The translations under genes and the position numbers were made by a program. A stretch of 6,351 nt of DNA from Microcaldota archaeon (GTDB lineage Archaea; Micrarchaeota; Micrarchaeia; Anstonellales; Anstonellaceae): positions 1 to 6,351 of the forward strand of contig JAPLWY010000008.1 in the NCBI GenBank assembly GCA_026396355.1. Direction: 5' to 3'. How positions within the stretch are numbered: position 1 is the first letter of the stretch; every line of letters begins with the position of its first letter. This document shows positions 1-4,998 of this stretch, piece after piece. The notes under the pieces are model-generated. The model ran no database searches, was not told where the DNA came from, and was given only the letters and a program-made list of their open reading frames with translations.

Positions 1-246
1 CGGGCTTACCTCAAAAGAATGTACGTGGACAAGAAGTTTCGGGGCACGGGGCTGGCAAAGGAACTGTTGGAAACCGCGCTTGCCTTTGCAAGGAAAAATA
101 ATTACAGTGAGGTTTATTTGGGGACGGTTCCTGAGATGGCAGCTGCCAACATGTTTTACCAAAAGCATGGCTTCAAGAAAATCAAGGCGCTTCCTTCTGA
201 TTTTCCGGAGTTTGGGGACACGCTATTTTACGCCCTGGCTTTGTGA
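1..246 (+). CDS. GNAT-family N-acetyltransferase, C-terminal fragment
   Basis: The frame is open from base 1 and ends at TGA 244-246, giving the last 81 residues of a protein whose start lies to the left; the ATG at 19 is internal. Residues 3-23 look like GNAT motif A, the acetyl-CoA pyrophosphate-binding loop: a beta strand (LKRMYV), then K-F-R-G-T-G (residues 12-17) fitting (Q/R/K)-x-x-G-x-(G/A), then an alpha helix. Further on, A-A-N-M-F-Y-Q-K-H-G-F fits motif B, in which a helix ending in a conserved Tyr leads into the G-F strand. The tail is a final beta strand, usual for the fold. GNAT enzymes move an acetyl group from acetyl-CoA to an amine; the acceptor cannot be told from this part. 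The gene converges on gene A and the two overlap by 65 bases. Nothing links it functionally to the Cys-rich array. Confidence 0.85.
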   Translation, partial: RAYLKRMYVDKKFRGTGLAKELLETALAFARKNNYSEVYLGTVPEMAAANMFYQKHGFKKIKALPSDFPEFGDTLFYALAL

Positions 247-1849
247 CTTGTTTTTGGGCGATGCAGGCAATGTTGAATATGTCCAAGCCCGGGTCTTTAC
301 CGCTTTCAAGCGCAGGCACAATCCTACGCAATAGCGCGCCTTTCACCTGCAGGTATTTTTCGCGCCCAACCTCTACATTTCCCACTGCGTAGCGAAGGTT
401 TTTGGCATTGAAGCAGAATATCCCGTTCTGAACGTTCTCGCAGTTGTGGCAGAAGTAGGAGTCTGCGCAGTCGCGGCTGGAGTCAACCTCGAAGCAGCGG
501 GAAAGCTTGACTGAATGGTAACAGTTGATGCAGAATGAGGAGGCAAAAATCACGTTAAAGCCAAAGCAGTGGTCTGAGTGGCGCGGCCAGAAAGAGTAGC
601 CGCATTCTTTTGCGCTGACGGCCGGGGCGCTCCTGTAGCAGTTGGCGCAGTAGCCCATGACAGGGCATTCGATGATGTTCAGGTTCGTGCTCACATAGTG
701 CTCGGTTGTGAAATAAGCGATTGAGCAGAGAATTTCGTGCGCTGACTCGAGCGTGAGCGATTCTGCGCTTTCCTCATCAATGCTGACAAGCGCGCCTATT
801 GCCCTGCATTCGGCATGCGTGGCAAGCCTGCTTTGTGGTATCAGAAAATTCCCGCCATAATCTACTTTCAATATTGGCTTTCCGCTGAGCGCTGACTTTT
901 CAGAGGCGAATTTGCCAGTGTGACGAGTAAGATAGGCTTTGTAATTGTCAATGCCAGATAATTCAGTACCGAAAAGCAGCTTGGTTGTTGAGGAAAATGC
1001 TGTTTCTATTTTTGACTTGTCATGCCCCATGTCCTCCTCACGGATTGCGCCCTTGATTTTCGAGTAGGTTGCTTTTGGCTCGCTTTTGCACCTGCCTGCG
1101 ATTTCGATAAGAGAAGGAAGGGATTTTTCTTTTTTGAGTTTCTCCGCAATTTCAGAGAGGAGCTTCTCCTTCAGGGAAAAATATTTGCCTTTCTCAAGCG
1201 GCAGGTTGCCAATGCAGTGGCGCTTTGACTTGAGCTGGAAGGAGAACATGCATTCAGAGCAGTCTGCCAGGTTGCGTACATAATAGCAGTCATTGCTGTC
1301 TGAGGTGCACCATGCCTCAAGGCAGCGGATTGCCTTGTAGGTGTCGTTGCAGCGGATGATGAATGAGGAATTGCCTGGCGCGTCGCAGCCGAATGTGCTT
1401 TCGCATTCCTTGGCCCGTCGGCAGTAGGCAATGTATTTGCTGTCAGTAGACATGCTGGAGGCGAAAACTTGGAAGCTGTCGCTTATGTTCGAGCTTTGCT
1501 CAACAAAGCTTGAATTGCCTAGAACCACCCCTCCAGCGTAAAACGCATTCTCCGAAACCGCGTGCAGGAGGGAATCTATGTCCTTCATGTCGTTTATGCC
1601 CACTTTTGCCTTTTCCGCGGCAGCCTGTGTTTCGTCAAACGCAATCCTTTTCGAGCCTTCGCAGTATTCTCGGATTGCAAAATAAACATCCCGCTGGCTC
1701 AGCGCAGACTGCTTTTTTTCCAGTTCTCCAGCAGGCGCTGAAAGATAGCGCGCAAAATCAGAAAGCGCGCCAACCTCTTCCTTGAGCACCACTTTGCAGG
1801 TTGAGCGCCAGCGCTTGTCCAGTTCTGGGAGGGGCGAATCGGTGTCCAT
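182..1849 (-). CDS. Gene A: two-unit Cys-rich repeat protein, last of the tandem array
   Basis: Encodes 555 residues with 29 Cys (about 5%). I chose ATG 1849 because the protein then begins MDTDSPLPELDKRWRS, matching paralog C (MDDSPLAELDKKWRS). The frame stays open to 2050, but that extra stretch lies inside gene B and resembles nothing in the family. Unit 1 is residues 1-256: leader 9-85, INDMKDIDSLL motif at 86-96, Cys repeats 123-217, helical cap 218-250. Unit 2 is residues 279-530: leader starting FSSTTKLLFG at 285, Cys repeats 399-493, helical cap after that. No signal peptide or membrane segment is visible, so a cytosolic protein is likely. CxxC pairs occur at 197/200, 401/404, 440/443 and 467/470. 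The tail from about residue 531 is unlike the paralogs and overlaps the acetyltransferase gene. The function is unknown; metal binding or a scaffold role would be guesses. Confidence 0.93.
   Translation of the reverse strand: MDTDSPLPELDKRWRSTCKVVLKEEVGALSDFARYLSAPAGELEKKQSALSQRDVYFAIREYCEGSKRIAFDETQAAAEKAKVGINDMKDIDSLLHAVSENAFYAGGVVLGNSSFVEQSSNISDSFQVFASSMSTDSKYIAYCRRAKECESTFGCDAPGNSSFIIRCNDTYKAIRCLEAWCTSDSNDCYYVRNLADCSECMFSFQLKSKRHCIGNLPLEKGKYFSLKEKLLSEIAEKLKKEKSLPSLIEIAGRCKSEPKATYSKIKGAIREEDMGHDKSKIETAFSSTTKLLFGTELSGIDNYKAYLTRHTGKFASEKSALSGKPILKVDYGGNFLIPQSRLATHAECRAIGALVSIDEESAESLTLESAHEILCSIAYFTTEHYVSTNLNIIECPVMGYCANCYRSAPAVSAKECGYSFWPRHSDHCFGFNVIFASSFCINCYHSVKLSRCFEVDSSRDCADSYFCHNCENVQNGIFCFNAKNLRYAVGNVEVGREKYLQVKGALLRRIVPALESGKDPGLDIFNIACIAQKQVTKPGRKIACPQTPENQKEAP
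371..655 (-). repeat. 12-residue Cys/Ser repeat block, gene A unit 2
   Basis: Key column residues are C401, A413, S425, then a 15-residue step to C440, then C452, S464, G476 and A488. The order of steps is the same as in unit 1. Confidence 0.82.
486..509 (-). repeat. 24-base block shared by genes A and B, copy in A
   Basis: Identical to 2107-2130 (offset 1621). It encodes the KLSRCFEV segment of unit 2. A further 23-base identical pair at the same offset, 432-454 and 2053-2075, encodes FCHNCEN. Confidence 0.9.
1199..1483 (-). repeat. 12-residue Cys/Ser repeat block, gene A unit 1
   Basis: Key column residues are S125, S137, C149, then a 15-residue step to I164, then C176, C188, C200 and C212, each 12 apart. 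The residue after the column is mostly aromatic or aliphatic. Confidence 0.85.
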
Positions 1850-1862
1850 AAGTTCAGCCTTG
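1847..1862 (-). promoter_or_regulatory. B-A junction, likely translational coupling
   Basis: On the coding strand this reads CAAGGCTGAACTTATG: the TGA stop of B, 4 bases, then the ATG of A. It shares AAGGCTGA with the C-B junction. Confidence 0.45.
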
Positions 1863-3479
1863 GCCTTTTTTCCCTTTTTTGTACCCTGCAATGGAATAAA
1901 TATCAAGCGGAAGCGCGTTTTTCTTTTCCAGGTTCTTGTGCATCCAGTCAAGAAGGATCGCTTTTGCCTGCAGGAATTTCTCCTTGCCCACTTCCACATT
2001 ACCGATGGCGTAGCTCTTGTTTTTCGTGTTGAAGCAGAACATGGAGTCATGCACGTTCTCGCAGTTGTGGCAGAAATAGCAGCCAGAGCAGTTGTTGGAG
2101 CTGTCGACCTCGAAGCAGCGGGAAAGCTTGGTGGAGAAATGGCAGTTGACTGAGAACGAGGTGTAGCGTATCTCCCTTGAGCCGAAGCACGACTCGCAGT
2201 TGCGCGGCAGAAGGCAGAAGCCGCACTTCCTTGAAATCATGTTCTGCAGCCCGCAGTAGCAATCGCTCGAATCAATGCTTACAGGGCAGTTGATGTTGTT
2301 ATGCTGGTTGCCGGCTTCCCAGTGCGGGCAGAAAAATGCGATTTTCGACAGGAGGGCAGGGGCGGATTGTAGCGAGAACCGCCCGGCATCGGCTTCGCTG
2401 AGCGCCAGCCGCCCGCCCAGGTATTCCGCCTCCTTCAGGGAAATCAGGCTGTCTTTGGGGAAGCGGAGGAACCCGGAAATGGCAGGCACTATCATGGGCT
2501 TGCCTGTTGCGCAGGATTTTGCAGGCTCGAGCCTGACCTGGGAATTGCGGCAAAGCCAGTCAGAGCAAGCGTCGGGCGAGGAGATGCCAAGCCCCAGCAC
2601 CCCGGACGTGTCTGAAAATGCCTTTTCAATCCTGGATTTGTCCTTCTTTTCCTCAGGAAACGCAGGCATCGCCGAAGCTGCGGCGCGAAGGAGCGAATAA
2701 TCTGGCTTTGCCATGCCTGCAAGCTCGTTGAGGCTGGGCAGGCGCTTGTCCTTCAGAAGCTTTTCCGAGATGCCCTGTAGCAGGCCCGCCTTCAGCTTTG
2801 CATACTTGTCGCGCGGAAGCTCAAGGTTGCCTATGCAGTTGCGCCTGTTTTTCAGGTTGAAGGAAAACATGCAGTCGCGGCAGCCGGACAGCCCGTGGGA
2901 ATAATGGCAGTCGGAAGAAAAATCAGACCTTGAGATGCAGAGGCAGCGGTTGCAGTCCCAGCCATTGTCGCACTTCACTAGAAATGTTGCTGGGCCAAAG
3001 TAAAAGCAGCCGAAGATGTTCTCGCTGTAGCTTCCCCTTGTGGAATAAGCGACGTACTTTGAGAATGCCACGCGCTCCGAGTGGAGCACATAGTATGAAT
3101 CGGTTATTGCAGTGCTGGCCTCCACGAATTGCGAGTTGCCAAGCACCATGTTGCCGCAATAGGCTGCCCTGTCTGCAATCGCCTCGAAGACCGAGTCGAT
3201 GTCTTTTATGTCGTTTATCGAAAGGGGAGGGTATTTTTGGTCAAGGTCCACCTCGTCAAAGCTTGCGAATTTCGAGTTTTTCGCGTAGGCGGAATATGCG
3301 AATACCACCTCTTTCCCGGACAGGCCTGACTTTTCAGTGAGCCGGGGGCCGTTGCCTTCATAGAGCCACTTTGCGTAATCGAAAAGCTCGCCAACCTCGT
3401 TGCCCAAAAGCAGCTTGCAGATGGATTTCCACTGCTTGTTGAGCCCGGAGTATGAGCCTGCAGATACTTTTGTTTTCAT
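1854..3479 (-). CDS. Gene B: two-unit Cys-rich repeat protein
   Basis: Encodes 541 residues from ATG 3479, with 29 Cys. A TTG at 3485 in the same frame would add two residues; I prefer ATG because it leaves 6 bases after the stop of gene C, close to the 4-base gaps at the other two junctions. Unit 1: leader from LNKQWKSICKLLLG (residue 13), INDIKDIDSVF at 88-98, Cys repeats 126-220, helical cap to about 258. Unit 2: leader from IEKAFSDTSGVLG (284), Cys repeats 402-495, cap, then the end ALPLDIYSIAGYKKGKKG plus QG. Residues 464-473 form CxxCxxCxxC, the densest Cys cluster in the window. There is no signal peptide. The C-terminal 70 or so residues are nearly identical to those of C, while the Cys core of unit 2 is closer to A, so the gene may be a recombinant. 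Function unknown. Confidence 0.94.
   Translation of the reverse strand: MKTKVSAGSYSGLNKQWKSICKLLLGNEVGELFDYAKWLYEGNGPRLTEKSGLSGKEVVFAYSAYAKNSKFASFDEVDLDQKYPPLSINDIKDIDSVFEAIADRAAYCGNMVLGNSQFVEASTAITDSYYVLHSERVAFSKYVAYSTRGSYSENIFGCFYFGPATFLVKCDNGWDCNRCLCISRSDFSSDCHYSHGLSGCRDCMFSFNLKNRRNCIGNLELPRDKYAKLKAGLLQGISEKLLKDKRLPSLNELAGMAKPDYSLLRAAASAMPAFPEEKKDKSRIEKAFSDTSGVLGLGISSPDACSDWLCRNSQVRLEPAKSCATGKPMIVPAISGFLRFPKDSLISLKEAEYLGGRLALSEADAGRFSLQSAPALLSKIAFFCPHWEAGNQHNNINCPVSIDSSDCYCGLQNMISRKCGFCLLPRNCESCFGSREIRYTSFSVNCHFSTKLSRCFEVDSSNNCSGCYFCHNCENVHDSMFCFNTKNKSYAIGNVEVGKEKFLQAKAILLDWMHKNLEKKNALPLDIYSIAGYKKGKKGQG
1863..1916 (-). repeat. 54-base perfect direct repeat, copy in gene B
   Basis: Identical, base for base, to 3489-3542 (offset 1626). 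It encodes ALPLDIYSIAGYKKGKKG at the end of gene B. Identity stops at both flanks. A second perfect block of 26 bases at the same offset is at 1963-1988 and 3589-3614. Confidence 0.95.
1995..2276 (-). repeat. 12-residue Cys/Ser repeat block, gene B unit 2
   Basis: Key column residues are S404, S416, C428, a 15-residue step to S443, then C455, C467, S479 and A491. The CxxCxxCxxC cluster (464-473) sits around the C467 coil. Confidence 0.84.
2107..2130 (-). repeat. 24-base block shared by genes A and B, copy in B
   Basis: Partner of 486-509. Genes C and D keep only about 12 of these bases (the part for RCFE), so the match is specific to the A/B pair. Confidence 0.9.
2820..3104 (-). repeat. 12-residue Cys/Ser repeat block, gene B unit 1
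   Basis: Key column residues are S128, S140, S152, a 15-residue step to L167, then C179, C191, C203 and C215. The last four coils all carry Cys, the cleanest run in the window. Confidence 0.86.
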
Positions 3480-3494
3480 TGTCAATCAGCCTTT
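3477..3494 (-). promoter_or_regulatory. C-B junction, likely translational coupling; decides the start of B
   Basis: On the coding strand this reads AAAGGCTGATTGACAATG. The stop TGA of C is directly followed by TTG (possible start) and 6 bases later by ATG. The AAGGCTGA element is also found before gene A, where the ATG lies 4 bases after TGA, which favours the ATG here. Confidence 0.45.
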
Positions 3495-4985
3495 TTTCCC
3501 TTTTTTGTACCCTGCAATGGAATAAATATCAAGCGGAAGCGCTTGTTTCTTTTCCAAATTCCCGTTCACCCAGCCAAGCAGGATTGCCTTTGCCTGCAGG
3601 AATTTCTCCTTGCCTACTGCCACATTGCCGATGGCGTAGCGCAGGTTCTTTGCATTGCAGCAGAGAATCGAGTCATGGCAGTTCTCTATGTTGTGGGAAT
3701 AGTAGCAGCCAGTGCAGCTGCGCGCTGAATCCACCTCGAAGCAGCGCTGTATCCCGAACGAGTTGTAGCACTTGATGCTGAAGCTGGAGGCGAATGCGAA
3801 TGCGCAGCCGAACACATGGTCAGAGTCGCGCGGCCAGGTTGAGTAGGCTGATTTTTTCACATATATGCAGCCATGCACTGCCTCGCAGTCTGAGGACCAG
3901 AGGATGATGGGACAGGCATAGACATTCAGGTTGGTGCCTTCGTGGAATTGCGGAGTGAAGTAGGCTATGCGCGAGAGAGATTTGCCGGAGTTTTTCAGGG
4001 TGAGGGATTCTGCCTCTTTCTCTGTGAGCTTGAGCGTGCCTGCAAGCGCGCGCGCCTCCTCGGCATTTATGTACCGGCTGTCAGGCAGTGCCTTGAGATT
4101 TTCGTATGTGCCAAGCACAATTGAGCAGGTTTCGTCAAATGCCTTTTGTATTTGCGCAGGGCTGACCTTGTCCGCGTATTTCCTTGCCGCTTTCTTTATT
4201 TCTAGCGGGAGAGCTGCTTTTTCCTTTGCAGCCTCAAAAAGGATTTGTGAGAAGTTGGGCAGCCTCTTTTTTGCCATGAGTTCTGCCCTTATCTGCTCAA
4301 GCAAAGCGGATTTGAGCGAGAGGTATTTTCCCTTGGGAAGGGAGAGGTTGCCAATCATGTTCACGCCGTTCCGCTGCCCGAATGAGAACATTGCGTTTTG
4401 GCAGCCAAGGCAATCATATGTGAAGTAGCAGTCTGAGGAGGAAGTGGTGATGGTTGCCTCAAGGCAGCGCGTGTTGGAAGTGAACTGGTTGCAGCGGATG
4501 CAAAGCTCGTCCTTTGATGCTACATTGCAGCCAAACAGGCTGTTGGAGTCCTTCACTATTGTGGAGCAGGCAACCAGTTTTGAGCCTGCCACGCGGGCGG
4601 ATTTGTAGATGTAAAAGCTGTCGCTTATGTCCGTGCTTGCCTCTACAAACTGCGAATTGCCAAATACTAAGTTGCCGGAATAGGCAAATCGCTCGCTTGC
4701 TGCAGAAAAAAGCGAGTCAATGTCCTTTATTTCGTCCATGCTGAAAGGCGCGGCTGCAAGCTGCGATGCCTCATCCATTGAAACATAGCGCGCCCCAGCA
4801 GGAAAATCAGGAGATACCAGCGTGAGTTCCTTGCCTGAGATTGAGGACTTTGCAGAGCCAAGCGGCTGCTTGAGCTCCATTAGCCAGCCTTCGCAATCCA
4901 AAAGAGACCTTACCTCCCCTCCGAGGATGACTTTGCAGGCTGAGCGCCATTTTTTGTCAAGCTCTGCAAGCGGGGAGTCGTCCAT
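3486..4985 (-). CDS. Gene C: two-unit Cys-rich repeat protein
   Basis: Encodes 499 residues, the shortest complete member, with 22 Cys. ATG 4985 is 4 bases after the stop of gene D. Unit 1: leader from LDKKWRSACKVILGGEV (residue 9), MDEIKDIDSLF at 83-93, Cys repeats 121-215, helical cap 216-255. The linker is Lys/Ala-rich (252-276). Unit 2: leader from IQKAFDETCSIVLG (279), shorter than in A and B, which explains most of the length difference; Cys repeats 362-455; cap; end at YKKGKKG. CxxC pairs lie at 162/165, 192/195 and 424/427. Fewer Cys than in A and B, with Ser, Ala or Met at equivalent columns, shows that many of the Cys are replaceable. There is no signal peptide or membrane helix. 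Function unknown. Confidence 0.94.
   Translation of the reverse strand: MDDSPLAELDKKWRSACKVILGGEVRSLLDCEGWLMELKQPLGSAKSSISGKELTLVSPDFPAGARYVSMDEASQLAAAPFSMDEIKDIDSLFSAASERFAYSGNLVFGNSQFVEASTDISDSFYIYKSARVAGSKLVACSTIVKDSNSLFGCNVASKDELCIRCNQFTSNTRCLEATITTSSSDCYFTYDCLGCQNAMFSFGQRNGVNMIGNLSLPKGKYLSLKSALLEQIRAELMAKKRLPNFSQILFEAAKEKAALPLEIKKAARKYADKVSPAQIQKAFDETCSIVLGTYENLKALPDSRYINAEEARALAGTLKLTEKEAESLTLKNSGKSLSRIAYFTPQFHEGTNLNVYACPIILWSSDCEAVHGCIYVKKSAYSTWPRDSDHVFGCAFAFASSFSIKCYNSFGIQRCFEVDSARSCTGCYYSHNIENCHDSILCCNAKNLRYAIGNVAVGKEKFLQAKAILLGWVNGNLEKKQALPLDIYSIAGYKKGKKG
3489..3542 (-). repeat. 54-base perfect direct repeat, copy in gene C
   Basis: Partner of 1863-1916. It covers the last 18 codons of gene C right up to the stop codon. 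Synonymous positions are identical too, which implies recent common origin or conversion rather than protein-level selection alone. Confidence 0.95.
3621..3902 (-). repeat. 12-residue Cys/Ser repeat block, gene C unit 2
   Basis: Key column residues are S364, V376, S388, a 15-residue step to S403, then C415, C427, S439 and A451. The V376 coil (VKKSAYSTWPRDS) resembles the equivalent coil of gene D unit 1 (VKKGAFISYVRES). Confidence 0.82.
4341..4625 (-). repeat. 12-residue Cys/Ser repeat block, gene C unit 1
   Basis: Key column residues are S123, S135, S147, a 15-residue step to C162, then C174, C186, A198 and M210. Confidence 0.85.
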
Positions 4986-4998
4986 TCAATCACTTCTT
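4983..4998 (-). promoter_or_regulatory. D-C junction, likely translational coupling
   Basis: On the coding strand this reads AAGAAGTGATTGAATG: the TGA stop of D lies inside a GTGA sequence, followed by 4 bases and the ATG of C. A GTGA core matches the archaeal/bacterial anti-Shine-Dalgarno only in part. Termination and restart by the same ribosome is the natural reading. Confidence 0.5.

Noticed and set aside
247..262. Terminator for the acetyltransferase gene (TTTTT at 251-255)
   Set aside because: The T run is short, no hairpin precedes it and it lies within gene A; an archaeal-type oligo-T signal is possible but cannot be supported.
1850..2050. N-terminal extension of gene A by 67 codons in the open frame
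   Set aside because: It overlaps the conserved 3' end of gene B in another frame, and the paralog comparison places the start at 1849.
2061..2090. Ferredoxin-type iron-sulfur protein
   Set aside because: The Cys spacing is produced by a 12-residue repeat, lacks the Pro after the last Cys and the paired second cluster, and is not kept in the paralogs.
3967..4428. Rightward open frame of 153 codons inside gene C, and similar ones at 2930-3340 and 2275-2700
   Set aside because: They are antisense to strongly conserved family segments, have no recognisable domain and look like by-products of the codon use of the real genes.
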